64,000 nucleotides of DNA from Streptomyces sp. AM 2-1-1 (GCF_029167645.1 NZ_CP119147.1:4358501-4422500), one strand, 5' to 3'. Numbered from the stretch's first letter, positions 45,388 to 53,972 are shown. Notes: a model not told the origin generated them from the sequence alone. Translations and numbers: made by a program.

Positions 45388-45645
45388 CTGATGTGGGAGG
45401 CCCGTGCCGCCGACGGGCGGGGCACGGAGCTGCTGGAGTGGGCCCGCGCCCGCGCCGGCGAGCTCGCCCGCACCCCGCTCCGCAGCGAACTGCTGCGCGC
45501 CCCGCAGGACCGGGTGCTGGTGATCACCTGGTGGCCGGGGGAGTACGGCGACGAGCTGCCCGAACTCCCCGAGCCGGACGACCGGCTGATCACCCGCCCG
45601 GTGCACCGCTGGCGCTTCGAGTCGCTGGGGCCGGTCGACTCCTGA
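45376..45645 (+). CDS. Small conserved protein downstream of tsaD
   Basis: 89 residues, MTVALMWEARAADGRGTELLEWARAR then DRVLVITWWPG and a C-terminal RPVHRWRFESLGPVDS. The alternating strand-helix pattern and the ITWW strand suggest a dimeric ferredoxin-like (ABM/EthD-type) fold; this is an inference. The start codon lies in the second repeat copy; no good ribosome-binding site, so coupling to tsaD is likely. Confidence 0.8.
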   Translation: MTVALMWEARAADGRGTELLEWARARAGELARTPLRSELLRAPQDRVLVITWWPGEYGDELPELPEPDDRLITRPVHRWRFESLGPVDS

Positions 45646-45676
45646 CGCGTCCGGGGGCGCGGTGCCCGGCGCGGAG

Positions 45677-45716
45677 CGGTGTTATCGACGATAGCGCAAC
45701 GGTGTTATCGTCGATA
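45677..45716. promoter_or_regulatory. Twin operator of the TetR gene
   Basis: The 17-bp unit CGGTGTTATCGWCGATA occurs at 45677-45693 and 45700-45716, 23 bp apart. Each contains the palindrome TATCG-W-CGATA. The second copy ends two bases before the TetR ATG, so the gene is probably autoregulated and leaderless. Confidence 0.7.
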
Positions 45717-45717
45717 C

Positions 45718-46446
45718 ATGCCCTCCGAACACCCCTCCGCGGGAGAGAACTCCCGCGACCGCATCATCGCCGCCGCGCTCACGCTCCTGAACGAGCAGGG
45801 CCGTGAGGCCGTGTCGACCCGGGCGGTGGCCACCGCGGCCGGCGTCCAGGCGCCGGCCATCTACCGGCTCTTCGGGGACAAGCAGGGGCTCCTCGACGCC
45901 GTGGCCGCGCACGGCTTCGCCGCCCACCTCCCGGCCAAGTCGGCGATGGAGCCCACCGAGGACCCCGTCGACCACCTGCGCGCCGGCTGGGACCTGAACG
46001 TCTCCTTCGCCCTGGGGAACCCGGCCCTGTACTCCCTCATCTACGGCGAACCCCGCCCCGGCGTGCACGTCGAGGCGGCCGGGATCGCCGCCGGGATCCT
46101 CGCCGACGCCATCCGGCGGATCGCCGCGGCGGGCCGGCTCCGGGTCGAGGAGGCGCTGGCGGTCCAGCTGGTGCACGCGGGTGGCCGAGGCGTCGCACTG
46201 GAACTGCTCTCCCGCCCCGACGAGGAGCGCCACCCCTCGCTGAGCGCCGCCGCCAGGGAGGCGGTCATCGCGGCGATCACCCACGACGCCGCCCTCCCGC
46301 CGGGCGACCCCGGACCCGTCACCGCCGCCGTCGCCCTGCGCGCCGTGCTCTCCCGGGCCACCGCCCTCACCGACGGCGAACGCGCCCTCCTGCGGGAGTG
46401 GCTCGACCGCATCACCCGAACCGAGAACGACCGGAGCACCTCATGA
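45718..46446 (+). CDS. TetR/AcrR-family transcriptional regulator
   Basis: 242 residues. HTH at about 13-60: SRDRIIAAALTLLNEQGREAVSTRAVATAAGVQAPAIYRLFGDKQGLLDAVAAHGF. The C-terminal ligand domain is TetR-type. The ATG at 45718 abuts the second operator copy. It shares an ATGA overlap with the NmrA-type oxidoreductase, its presumed target and partner. Confidence 0.93.
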   Translation: MPSEHPSAGENSRDRIIAAALTLLNEQGREAVSTRAVATAAGVQAPAIYRLFGDKQGLLDAVAAHGFAAHLPAKSAMEPTEDPVDHLRAGWDLNVSFALGNPALYSLIYGEPRPGVHVEAAGIAAGILADAIRRIAAAGRLRVEEALAVQLVHAGGRGVALELLSRPDEERHPSLSAAAREAVIAAITHDAALPPGDPGPVTAAVALRAVLSRATALTDGERALLREWLDRITRTENDRSTS

Positions 46447-47318
46447 TCGTCGTCACCGCCCCCACCGGCCAGATCGGACGCGGCCTCCTGGCCCGGCTCC
46501 TGGACGGCGCCGAAGAACCGGTCCGCGTGATCGCCCGCGACCCCGCCGCGCTCGACCCCGCGGTGCGCGAGCGCGCCGAGGTGGTGGAGGGCTCGCACGC
46601 CGACCCCGCCACCGTGGCCACGGCGTTCGAGGGCGCCGACACGGTGTTCTGGCTCGTCCCGCCCGACCCGCGCGCGGACGACGTCACCGGCCACTACCTG
46701 GACTTCACCCGCCCCGCCTGCGAGGCGATCGGGCGGCACGGCGTGCGGCGGGTCGTCGGCGTCTCCAGCCTGGGGCGCGAATTCGGCGAGAACGCGGGCA
46801 ACCTCTCGTCCGCCTTCGCCATGGACGCCCTGATCGAGACCACGGGCGTGGCCTACCGGTCGCTGCGCATGCCCTTCTTCATGGAGAACCTGCTCATGCA
46901 GGCCGAAGCGATCCGGCACGGCGCGTTCCACCTGCCCAACGCGGCCGACCGGACGCTGCGCCTGGTCGCCACCGCGGACGTCGCGGCGACCGCGGCCGAC
47001 CTGCTGCGCGTCCCCGCGTGGAGCGGGCAGAGCAGCGTTCCGGTGCTGAGCCCGGACTCCCTGACCCCGCGGGAGATGGCGACCACCCTCTCCGAGGTCC
47101 TCGGGACACCGGTCGCCTTCCACCGGACCCCGATCGCCGGCTTCCGGGCGACGATGCTCCAGTACGGGATGAGCGAGGGCTGGGCGCGGGGACTCGTCGA
47201 CATGGCCCTCGCCCAGGACGCCGGCATCTACGAACCCGAGGCACTGGCCGCCGAACCGTCGCCCACCGGCTTCCGCCAGTGGTGCGAGGACGTCCTCAGG
47301 CCCGCCGTGCGGGGCTGA
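46443..47318 (+). CDS. NmrA-like NAD(P)-binding oxidoreductase
   Basis: 291 residues. VVTAPTGQIGRGLLARLL holds the Gly-x2-Gly dinucleotide motif (about 6-12). It lacks the classical Tyr-x3-Lys, as usual in the NmrA/quinone-oxidoreductase branch. VVGVSSLGREFGENAGN, YRSLRMPFFMENLL and ADVAATAADLL are family-like. Coupled to the TetR gene. Substrate unknown; detoxification of a reactive compound sensed by the TetR protein is an inference. Confidence 0.9.
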   Translation: MIVVTAPTGQIGRGLLARLLDGAEEPVRVIARDPAALDPAVRERAEVVEGSHADPATVATAFEGADTVFWLVPPDPRADDVTGHYLDFTRPACEAIGRHGVRRVVGVSSLGREFGENAGNLSSAFAMDALIETTGVAYRSLRMPFFMENLLMQAEAIRHGAFHLPNAADRTLRLVATADVAATAADLLRVPAWSGQSSVPVLSPDSLTPREMATTLSEVLGTPVAFHRTPIAGFRATMLQYGMSEGWARGLVDMALAQDAGIYEPEALAAEPSPTGFRQWCEDVLRPAVRG

Positions 47319-47360
47319 ACCCCGCCGGATCGGTCCGTTCCCGGGCTCATCGCGCACCCC

Positions 47361-47383
47361 CGCGCCCGCTCCGAACGGGCGCG
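47361..47383 (+). terminator. Terminator after the NmrA-type gene
   Basis: CGCGCCCG and CGGGCGCG pair around a 7-nt loop, 42 bases after the stop. Confidence 0.55.
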
Positions 47384-47489
47384 TGGCCCCGCGTGTCCGA
47401 TGAGTTCCGGGCGCCCGGCGGGTCAACCTTGCACACCTCCGGACCGATCACCGGGCCGGGGCCGAGCGGGACCCATCGAGGAGAAGACC

Positions 47490-47954
47490 ATGCAGAAAAT
47501 CACACCCTGTCTCTGGTTCGACGGCCGGGCCGCCGAGGCCGCCGACTTCTACGTCTCCGTGTTCGGCGGCGACTCGCGCGTCCTGGAGACCTCCCGCCAC
47601 TCCGGCGACGGGCCGGCCGACTCCGGCGCCGTGCTGACCGTCCGCTTCCAGCTCGCCGGGCAGGAGTACCTGGGACTCAACGGCGGTCCCGCGTTCCACT
47701 TCACCGAGGCGCTCTCCCTCTCCGTGGACTGCGCGGACCAGGCCGAGGTGGACCGGCTGTGGGACGCGCTCACCGAAGGCGGCGAGGAGAGCCGGTGCGG
47801 CTGGCTCAAGGACAGGTACGGCCTCTCCTGGCAGATCGTGCCGCGTGCGCTCCCCGAGATTCTCGGCGGACCCGACCGGGACCGGGCCGCCCGCGCCATG
47901 AAGGCCATGATGGGCATGGGCAAGCTCGACGTGCAGGCCCTGCTCGACGCCTGA
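47490..47954 (+). CDS. PhnB-type VOC family protein
   Basis: 154 residues of the 3-demethylubiquinone-methyltransferase-like VOC group (PhnB). MQKITPCLWFDGRAAEAADFYVSVFGGDSRV, FHFTEALSLSVDCADQAEVDRLWDALTEGGEESRCGWLKDRYGLSWQIVPRALPEIL are diagnostic. Despite the family name no methyltransferase activity is expected. Start ATG at 47490 after GAGGAG. Confidence 0.93.
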   Translation: MQKITPCLWFDGRAAEAADFYVSVFGGDSRVLETSRHSGDGPADSGAVLTVRFQLAGQEYLGLNGGPAFHFTEALSLSVDCADQAEVDRLWDALTEGGEESRCGWLKDRYGLSWQIVPRALPEILGGPDRDRAARAMKAMMGMGKLDVQALLDA

Positions 47955-48079
47955 ACGGCAGCGTGCCGGGCCGCGGTTGGGTGCGCCGACGGCCCTCACC
48001 GGCTTCGCGGAAGCGGACGCGGGGTGCTCGCGCCCGGGTGCCGGGGCGGGGCCTTCGCCCGGTCAGTAGGGTCGGCGCC

Positions 48080-48745
48080 ATGCCCTCCCGTGCCGTGCTT
48101 CCGCCGCCCCCGCCACCCGCAGCGATCCGCTCCTGGCCGGACCGCCCCTCGCTGCTCGCCGACCGGGCCGCGGTCCTGGGCGAGCTGGTGAGGCTGCACG
48201 TCGGCGGCGGACGGCTCGCCCTCCTCCTGACCTGGGGAGGGGTGGCCGCCCTCGGCTGGGCGGCCGTCGGCGCGGCCCTCATCGCCTTCCAGGAGTCCCT
48301 CGACCCGATCAGCGACCTGGTCGCGGTCGTCCTCGCCTTCGCCGGCATCGGGCTCCTCGTGCCGGCGGCCGTCTTCTTCGGGCTCGGCGCCGCACGCGCC
48401 CGGAAGGTCCGCGTCCTCCTCACCGCCTGGGGCGCCCTCGACCGCGACCCGGACCGGGACCCGCTGCTGCGGATGCCGGGGCTCGGGCTCGCCTGGCTGC
48501 TGATCTCCTACGCGCTGTGCGCCGCCGGCCTCTTCACCTGTGTCGCCGTACCGGCGTCGGCCACCCCGGGCGAGGACACGTACGGCCTGGTGGTCCTCGG
48601 CATGGGCGCCGGACTCTGCGTCTGGATCACCGGCCTCACCGGTGCCGTCACGGCCCTCTCCCACCGCCGCTGGGTGCTGCGGGTCCTCACCGCCCCGGCG
48701 CCCGCGCCGGTACGGCAGGGCGAGGCAGCGGGGCAGGCCGGGTGA
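48080..48745 (+). CDS. Integral membrane protein of unknown function
   Basis: 221 residues. A Pro-rich start and a cytoplasmic helix (about 25-45) precede four membrane segments (about 49-68, 78-104, 134-157, 165-187). The RARKVRVLLTAWGALDRDPDRDPLLRMPG loop between helices 2 and 3 is basic, then acidic. No recognised domain. ATG at 48080. Confidence 0.78.
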   Translation: MPSRAVLPPPPPPAAIRSWPDRPSLLADRAAVLGELVRLHVGGGRLALLLTWGGVAALGWAAVGAALIAFQESLDPISDLVAVVLAFAGIGLLVPAAVFFGLGAARARKVRVLLTAWGALDRDPDRDPLLRMPGLGLAWLLISYALCAAGLFTCVAVPASATPGEDTYGLVVLGMGAGLCVWITGLTGAVTALSHRRWVLRVLTAPAPAPVRQGEAAGQAG

Positions 48746-48761
48746 GCGGGGTGCACGCGGT

Positions 48762-48790
48762 TTGACCGGATGCCGCCTCCGTTTTACCGT
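48762..48790 (+). promoter_or_regulatory. Promoter of the second TetR gene
   Basis: TTGACC (48762-48767), a 17-bp spacer and TACCGT (48785-48790). The -10 is one arm of the operator palindrome. Confidence 0.65.
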
Positions 48791-48807
48791 GGACGGTATG
48801 TCGGAGG
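48776..48807. promoter_or_regulatory. 32-bp two-tier operator of the TetR gene
   Basis: Nested inverted repeat: CCTCCG (48776-48781) and CGGAGG (48802-48807) outside, TACCGT (48785-48790) and ACGGTA (48793-48798) inside, with GG at the centre. It overlaps the -10 box, so repressor binding would block transcription. A part-copy of the outer arm (CGCCTCCGTTT) recurs at about 48809. Confidence 0.75.
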
Positions 48808-48884
48808 TCGCCTCCGTTTCTCCGTCCCGCAGTGGCGTGCCGACGGTGGACCCATGAACCGCAGCAGTGAGGGGGCAGGAACGT

Positions 48885-49481
48885 ATGAGTGTCGAAGACC
48901 GACCGGTCCGCAAGCCGCGAGCGGACGTCCAGCGCAACCGCGAGGCCCTCCTCAGGGCGGCACAGCGCCACTTCCTGAGGGACGGGGTCGGCACTTCCCT
49001 GGAGGCGGTGGCGAAGGAAGCGGGCGTCGGACCCGGCACGCTGTACCGGCACTTCCCCCACCGGGAGGCTCTGCTGGCCGCCGTCCTGCTGACCCGTTCC
49101 GAGGAACTGGTGGCGCGGCAGGCGGAGATCGCCCGGATCGGGGACCCCGCCGAGGCGTTGGGGCAGTGGCTGCGAGCCATGGAGGAGTACCTCAGCGCGT
49201 ACGCGGGACTGCCGGAGCCGCTCATGGCCGCGGCCAAGGCGCAGGAACCGCACAATCCGCTCACGGTGCCCTGCGAGCACCTCATCGCCACCACCGACAC
49301 GTACGTGGAGGCCGCCCGGCGAGCGGGGAAGGCGCGTCCTTCGGTGACGGGATTCGATCTCTTCCTCGCGGCCTGCTCCGTCGCCTGGATCATGGGCGCG
49401 GGCACCACCGACGAGCAGGCGATCGGGCGCCTGCGGGAGCTCATCGAGAGCGGCTACCGCCCGACCGGCGGCACGGAGTAG
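48885..49481 (+). CDS. TetR/AcrR-family transcriptional regulator
   Basis: 198 residues. HTH at about 17-62: NREALLRAAQRHFLRDGVGTSLEAVAKEAGVGPGTLYRHFPHREALLAAVLL. The ATG at 48885 is preceded by GGGGGCAGGA, with a leader of about 90 nt after the operator. It is likely autoregulated and controls the F420-type oxidoreductase downstream. Confidence 0.93.
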   Translation: MSVEDRPVRKPRADVQRNREALLRAAQRHFLRDGVGTSLEAVAKEAGVGPGTLYRHFPHREALLAAVLLTRSEELVARQAEIARIGDPAEALGQWLRAMEEYLSAYAGLPEPLMAAAKAQEPHNPLTVPCEHLIATTDTYVEAARRAGKARPSVTGFDLFLAACSVAWIMGAGTTDEQAIGRLRELIESGYRPTGGTE

Positions 49482-49642
49482 CTCCACCCGTCGTTCGGCG
49501 GCACGCAGGCGCGGGCCCGGCCCCTCCAGCCCCTTCCCACGCGGACCCGCCCGCCCCGGACACCCGGCCGCACGCCCTCCCACGCCCCCCACACCCCGCG
49601 CACCCCGCGTCAGAGGAACCGCACCACTTCGGAAGGACCTCC

Positions 49643-50377
49643 ATGAAACTCGGCATCATCGGAACAGGAGCCGTCGGGACCACACTGGCCCGAGCCCTCA
49701 GCGCCGCCGGACACGACGTCCAGGTCGCCAACTCGCGGGGCCCCGAGACCATCGACGCCGACGCGCTGGACTTCGGCGCGCACGCGGTGAGCGCGCGAGA
49801 GGCGGTGCGGGACAAGGAGGTCGTCATCCTGTCCGTCCCGTTCGCCCGCGTCCCCGACGTCGCCGGGCTCTTCGCCTCCGTACCGGACGACACCGTGGTC
49901 ATCGACACCTCCAACTACTTCCCCCACCTGGGCGGCCCCATCGACGCGGTGGACGACGGCCGGGTGGAGAGCGTGTGGGTGAGCGAGCAGCTGGGCCGAC
50001 CCGTGGCCAAAGCCTGGAACGCCGCGCTGGCAGGCACTCTGCGGACCAAGGGCGTGCCGGAGGGGACGCCGGGCCGCATCGCGCTCCCGGTCGCCGCCGA
50101 CTCCGGCGAAGCACGGCGCGTCGCGATGCGGCTGGTGGAGGAGAGCGGCTTCGACGCCCATGACGCCGGCGTACTCGCCGACTCCTGGCGGCAGCAGCCG
50201 ATGACCCCCGCCTACTGCACCGAGCTGAGCCTCGCGGAGCTGGCCCCGGCCCTCGCGGCGGCCGACCGGTCGCGAGCACCGCGCGACCGCGACCGGCAGA
50301 TGGAGCGCTTCATGACCCTGGGGGCCGCGCCCACACTGGACGAGACCGTCGCACTCAACCGTTCGCTCCACCTCTGA
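49643..50377 (+). CDS. NADPH-dependent F420 reductase-like oxidoreductase
   Basis: 244 residues. Rossmann motif MKLGIIGTGAVGTTLARALSAAGHDVQVANSRGPE; the basic NSRGPE loop suits NADP. DKEVVILSVPFARVPDVA, VVIDTSNYFP and VAKAWNAALAGTL follow. Matches the F420-dependent NADP oxidoreductase family (PF03807). Preceded by GGAAGGA. A 161-bp C-rich gap separates it from the TetR gene, so it may have its own promoter. Confidence 0.9.
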   Translation: MKLGIIGTGAVGTTLARALSAAGHDVQVANSRGPETIDADALDFGAHAVSAREAVRDKEVVILSVPFARVPDVAGLFASVPDDTVVIDTSNYFPHLGGPIDAVDDGRVESVWVSEQLGRPVAKAWNAALAGTLRTKGVPEGTPGRIALPVAADSGEARRVAMRLVEESGFDAHDAGVLADSWRQQPMTPAYCTELSLAELAPALAAADRSRAPRDRDRQMERFMTLGAAPTLDETVALNRSLHL

Positions 50378-50816
50378 CGTCTGCCCCGTCGCGCTGCGCG
50401 CGGACGGCGGGCGGGCTCCCGCGCTCGCCGGTGGCGCCGGTCCTGCGGCGAGGAACGTGAGCCGGTCCCCGCCGGCGGTGCCCGGCTCGGTGGTGCGGAG
50501 GGCCGGCCCACCGCTCACCGGAGGTCGGCGCGTACACCTCACCGGAGGACATCGGCAGGTCGAAGGGCTGGGGGGTGGCTCCAGGAGCCACCACCCTTCC
50601 CACGATCACCCCCGGCGCCCACCGCGCGGCGCCGCCCGGGGAGGGCCCCCGCACCGAGACTCGCCTGAGGGCCGTCGCCGGACCGGGCCCCGGACATCGA
50701 GAGCGTTCCGTGCACCGACCGGTGCCGAGGGCGCCCCGCACGACGAGGAGACCCCCCTTGCGTGGAGCATGGGGCGTCCTGGGACGGTCGGGCGTCCGGC
50801 AGGGGACCCGGACCGG
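50378..50816. other. Gap after the F420-type gene
   Basis: 439 bp without a supported gene. It contains the hairpin at 50386-50407 and a second inverted repeat, GGTGGCTCC (50574-50582) with GGAGCCACC (50584-50592), flanked by AAGGG and CCCTT. Frames crossing the gap on either strand lack start sites and coding composition. Confidence 0.5.
50386..50407 (+). terminator. Terminator after the F420-type gene
   Basis: CCGTCGCGC pairs with GCGC(G)GACGG, nine pairs with one bulged G and a TGC loop, nine bases after the stop codon. Confidence 0.55.
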
Positions 50817-52052
50817 TCAGGCGTCCGGCCGGACCGGGTGCCCGATCAGCATGGTCGGGGCGCCGGCAACCCGGGTCAGCAGGACCGTGGCGGAGTTCGG
50901 CCCCTGGAGCTTCATCCGGCGGCGCACCTCCTCCGGTTCCACCGCCGAACCGCGCTTCTTCACCGTCAGCACCCCCACCTCCCGCTCCCGCAGCAGGGCC
51001 TTGAGCCGCTTCATGTGGAAGGGGAGCCGGTCGGTGATTTCGTACGCGGAGGTGTACGGGGAGGCGTACGGCTCGTCGCTGGTGACGTAGGCGATCGTCT
51101 CGTCGATCAGCCGCCCGCCGCACCGCTCCACGATGTCGGCGACCAGGCTGGCGCGGATCACCGCGCCGTCCGGCTCGTACAGGTACCGGCCGACCGGGCC
51201 GACCGGCGGGGGCGGCAGCGGGGAGCGGGTGGCGAGGGTGGCGCCGGACGGCAGCAGGGTCGCCCGGTAGGTGCCGGGTTCGAAGCCCTCGCCGTACCAG
51301 AGCACCGCCTCCTTCACGTCCCCGCCGTCGGAGATCCACTCCGCCTCGGCCTCCGGCCCGATCGCCTCGTGCGGGACGCCCGGCGCGATCTTCAGCGCCG
51401 CGCGGGGGGCCTTCAACGCGGCGGCGGTCGCCCAGGAGAGCGGCGGCGAGTACGCCTCCGGGTCGAAGATCCGGCCCCGCCCGCCGCGCCGGGCCGGGTC
51501 GACGAAAACGGCGTCGCAGGGGGAGGTGTCGATGTCGGTGACGTCGGCGCACCGGACCTCGATCAGAGCGGTCAGGCCGAGGGCCTCCGCGTTGGCGCGG
51601 GCCACCTCGGCGGTGAGCGGGTCGCGGTCGACGGCCAGGACCTCGATGCCCGCGCGGGCCAGCGCGATCGCGTCGCCGCCGATGCCGCAGCACAGGTCGG
51701 CCACCCGCCGCACCCCGCCGAGCGCGGCGAAGCGTGAGGCGCGGTGGGTGGCGACGGAGGTGCGGGTGGCCTGCTCGACGCCGTTGGGGGTGAAGTACAT
51801 CCGGTACGCGTCCTCGGGCCCGAACTTCGCCACCGCCCGCTGCCGCAGCCGGGCCTGCCCCAGGGCGGCCGAGACGAGGGCGGGCGCGTGGTCGCGCCGG
51901 AGCCGGGTGGCGGTGGCCAGTTCGCGCGCCGGGTCGTGGTCCCGCAGCTCGTCCAGGAGGGCGGCGCCCTCGGGCGTACGCAGGGCGGCGAAGGCGGCGA
52001 GCGGGTCGGCGGGGCCGTCACCGGCGGGGAGAGGTGCGTTCACCCGACCCAT
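50817..52052 (-). CDS. Class I SAM-dependent methyltransferase, THUMP-like
   Basis: 411 residues. SAM motif VADLCCGIGGDAIALARAGIEVLAVDRDPLTAEVARANAEALGL, then DAVFVDPARRGGRGRIFDPEAYSPPL, an NPPY-like catalytic loop variant, and a C-terminal THUMP-like domain (FHMKRLKALLREREVGVLTVKKRGSAVEPEEVRRRMKLQGPNSATVLLTRV). Probably an RNA methyltransferase. Start taken at the ATG at 52052; a GTG nine bases in is possible. Confidence 0.92.
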   Translation of the reverse strand: MGRVNAPLPAGDGPADPLAAFAALRTPEGAALLDELRDHDPARELATATRLRRDHAPALVSAALGQARLRQRAVAKFGPEDAYRMYFTPNGVEQATRTSVATHRASRFAALGGVRRVADLCCGIGGDAIALARAGIEVLAVDRDPLTAEVARANAEALGLTALIEVRCADVTDIDTSPCDAVFVDPARRGGRGRIFDPEAYSPPLSWATAAALKAPRAALKIAPGVPHEAIGPEAEAEWISDGGDVKEAVLWYGEGFEPGTYRATLLPSGATLATRSPLPPPPVGPVGRYLYEPDGAVIRASLVADIVERCGGRLIDETIAYVTSDEPYASPYTSAYEITDRLPFHMKRLKALLREREVGVLTVKKRGSAVEPEEVRRRMKLQGPNSATVLLTRVAGAPTMLIGHPVRPDA

Positions 52053-52218
52053 TGTGGGCCAGGGACCGCCGGGAGCCCTCCGGGCCTCCCGGGGCCCAGG
52101 TGACGAGGAGGGACCGTACGAGGGCTCCGGCGGGTTGTGCTCCAGGTGGGGGAAGCGGTGCCGGGCGCCCGGCGGTGTCGGGGCGGCGTCCGGGGGCGGG
52201 CTGGCAGGATGCGGCGCC

Positions 52219-53175
52219 ATGCAACTAGTACGACAAAAAGAAAAAAGGACAACGAAACGGCTCGGATCCGGCACCGTCGTCCTGGCCGCCCTGCTGGCGG
52301 CCGCCCTCGCCTCCGGATGCGGAGAGGACCCTCCGGGCCCCGACCGTCCCGTCCACCGGGGCGCATCGGGCGGGGGAGCCGGACCGGCGGCCGGTCCGGC
52401 TCCTGGGGCCGCTCCGGTCAGCGCCCTCGTCGCCTACGCGGAGCAACTGAAACGGCGTCAGGCGCAGCGGGCCGCCGTCGCGAGGAAGTGGGGGCTGGCG
52501 AAGGTCCCCCTGGTCGCCCCCGCGCCGCCCGCCGTCAAGCCGCACCTCACCACCCGGGAAGGGTTCGAGGTCGACGACGGCGACGATCTCCCGCCGGTGT
52601 TCACCACCGTCCCCACCACGGAGCGGATCGTCTTCCTCACCATCGACGACGGGGCCGAGAAGGACCCCGAACTCATCCGGATGATGGACGAGCTGAAGAT
52701 CCCGTACAGCGCCTTCCTCAGCGACTACCTCGCGAGCGAGGACTACGGCTACTTCACCGCGATGCAGAAGAAGGGCGTGGCGCTCAACAACCACACCCTC
52801 AGCCACCCCTACCTGCCCGGGCTCTCCTACGCCGAGCAGAAGAAGGAGATCTGCGACCAGCAGACCAGGATCGAGAAGCACTTCGGCAAACGGCCGGTGC
52901 TCTTCCGGCCGCCGTACGGCAACTACAACCGGGACACCCTCGTCGTCGCCCGGTCCTGCGGGATCGAGGCCGTACCGCTGTGGGCGGCCGAGGCGTTCGT
53001 CGACCACATGGAGTGGCGCGAGTGGGACCGGGACCTGCACCCGGGCGACATCGTCCTCACCCACTTCCAGGGGCGCGCCCAGTGGAACGGCACCATGCCG
53101 GACATGATCCGCACCGTCATGAAGACCATCACCGACAAGGGGTACGCGGTCGCCCGGCTGGAGGACTACGTCTGA
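52219..53175 (+). CDS. Polysaccharide deacetylase lipoprotein
   Basis: 318 residues. N-terminal lipoprotein signal with basic start and lipobox ALASGC (Cys34). A Gly/Ala/Pro linker is followed by a NodB domain from about 135: TIDDG with D143-D144, the metal HxxxH as H192-T-L-S-H196, RPPYGNYN (230-237) and HPGDIVLTHF near the C-terminus. Likely deacetylates cell-wall or surface polysaccharide. The first codons are unusually A-rich (a run of Lys/Arg codons). The 3' end overlaps the convergent gene by 47 bp. Confidence 0.92.
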   Translation: MQLVRQKEKRTTKRLGSGTVVLAALLAAALASGCGEDPPGPDRPVHRGASGGGAGPAAGPAPGAAPVSALVAYAEQLKRRQAQRAAVARKWGLAKVPLVAPAPPAVKPHLTTREGFEVDDGDDLPPVFTTVPTTERIVFLTIDDGAEKDPELIRMMDELKIPYSAFLSDYLASEDYGYFTAMQKKGVALNNHTLSHPYLPGLSYAEQKKEICDQQTRIEKHFGKRPVLFRPPYGNYNRDTLVVARSCGIEAVPLWAAEAFVDHMEWREWDRDLHPGDIVLTHFQGRAQWNGTMPDMIRTVMKTITDKGYAVARLEDYV

Positions 53176-53677
53176 CCCCCGGCCCCCGGGCGGCCGGGAG
53201 CGCGGACGCTCCGGCGGGGGAGGCGGCGGTGAGGGAGGCGAAGGCTGGGGAGGCGAAGGCGGGGGAGGCGTCGGCGGGGCGCTGCAGCGGAGCCCCCGCC
53301 GGCGCGGGGTGGCTCCGGCGGTAGTCGCCCCGCGCGACCGACACGGTGACGAAGACGAGGACGAACGCCGCGATCAGCTGTGTCCATCCCGTCCAGGGCC
53401 ACTGCCGCCGGACGAGGACCACGCCGATCAGGACGGCGGCGACCGTGATCGTCCCGAAGGCGAGGGTGGCCGACCAGTCGGTCTCCGGGGGCGGAATCCC
53501 CGGCTCCCCGTTCCCCGGATCCGCCCGTTCGGCCGACCGGTGGGTCAGCGCCCGCTCCAGGGCGACGACCGCGCCGACGACGAGTTCGAGGGCGAGCGCG
53601 AGCAGGGCCACCGCCGCGTCGGAGCACCCCCGCACCAGGGGCGACGGCTGCTGGGGGGTGCGGGAGCTCTTCGGCAT
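53129..53677 (-). CDS. Small membrane protein with Ala/Ser/Pro tail
   Basis: 182 residues, two or three membrane segments (about 20-43, 74-91, 99-117), then an RRSHPAPAG linker and a low-complexity tail with [22 protein letters not shown], encoded by 15-bp DNA repeats around 53215-53280. The start at 53677 (MPKSSRTP) is the best ATG. The tail overlaps the end of the convergent deacetylase gene by 47 bp, so the true end may be less certain than the membrane core. No recognised family. Confidence 0.65.
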   Translation of the reverse strand: MPKSSRTPQQPSPLVRGCSDAAVALLALALELVVGAVVALERALTHRSAERADPGNGEPGIPPPETDWSATLAFGTITVAAVLIGVVLVRRQWPWTGWTQLIAAFVLVFVTVSVARGDYRRSHPAPAGAPLQRPADASPAFASPAFASLTAASPAGASALPAARGPGVRRSPPAGRPRTPCR

Positions 53678-53898
53678 ACCGGCACCGTCGCCCGGAACGG
53701 CGTCCACCGCCCCGGCGTTGTCCCTACGGACTCCTGATCGAGACCCCGCCGACACGTCGTCGCGACGTGCTCGCCCCGCGGCCGGCGGCCTCCGCGTCCG
53801 GCCGCGGTGCGGGCCCCGTCCGGTCCCGCTCTCCCTGGCCGCGGCGCCCCCGGGCGGCCCGCCTCCGGGTGCGGACGGCGCCACGCACGGGTACGTAA
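53678..53898. other. Upstream region between the membrane gene and groES control
   Basis: 221 bp of GC-rich sequence without a supported gene. It holds the upstream region of the minus-strand membrane gene and runs into the first CIRCE element. Confidence 0.5.
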
Positions 53899-53925
53899 TT
53901 GGCACTCCGCTTGACCGAGTGCTAA
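53899..53925. promoter_or_regulatory. CIRCE element 1
   Basis: TTGGCACTC-N9-GAGTGCTAA, a perfect HrcA operator. Its spacer ends with the TTGACC -35 box of the groES promoter. Confidence 0.93.
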
Positions 53926-53940
53926 TCGCGGTCATAGTCT
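53911..53940 (+). promoter_or_regulatory. groES promoter
   Basis: TTGACC (53911-53916), an 18-bp spacer and TAGTCT (53935-53940). The -35 lies inside CIRCE 1 and the start falls within CIRCE 2. Confidence 0.85.
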
Positions 53941-53945
53941 CAGTG

Positions 53946-53972
53946 CTGGCACTCCCCCCTGGAGAGTGCCAG
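53946..53972. promoter_or_regulatory. CIRCE element 2
   Basis: CTGGCACTC-N9-GAGTGCCAG, with arms extendable to TGCTGGCACTC and GAGTGCCAGCA. It covers the first transcribed bases of groES. Confidence 0.92.

Noticed and set aside
50378..50816. Small genes in the gap after the F420-type gene
   Set aside because: Frames on both strands lack start sites with ribosome-binding sites and show no codon bias; they are Arg/Pro-rich shadows.
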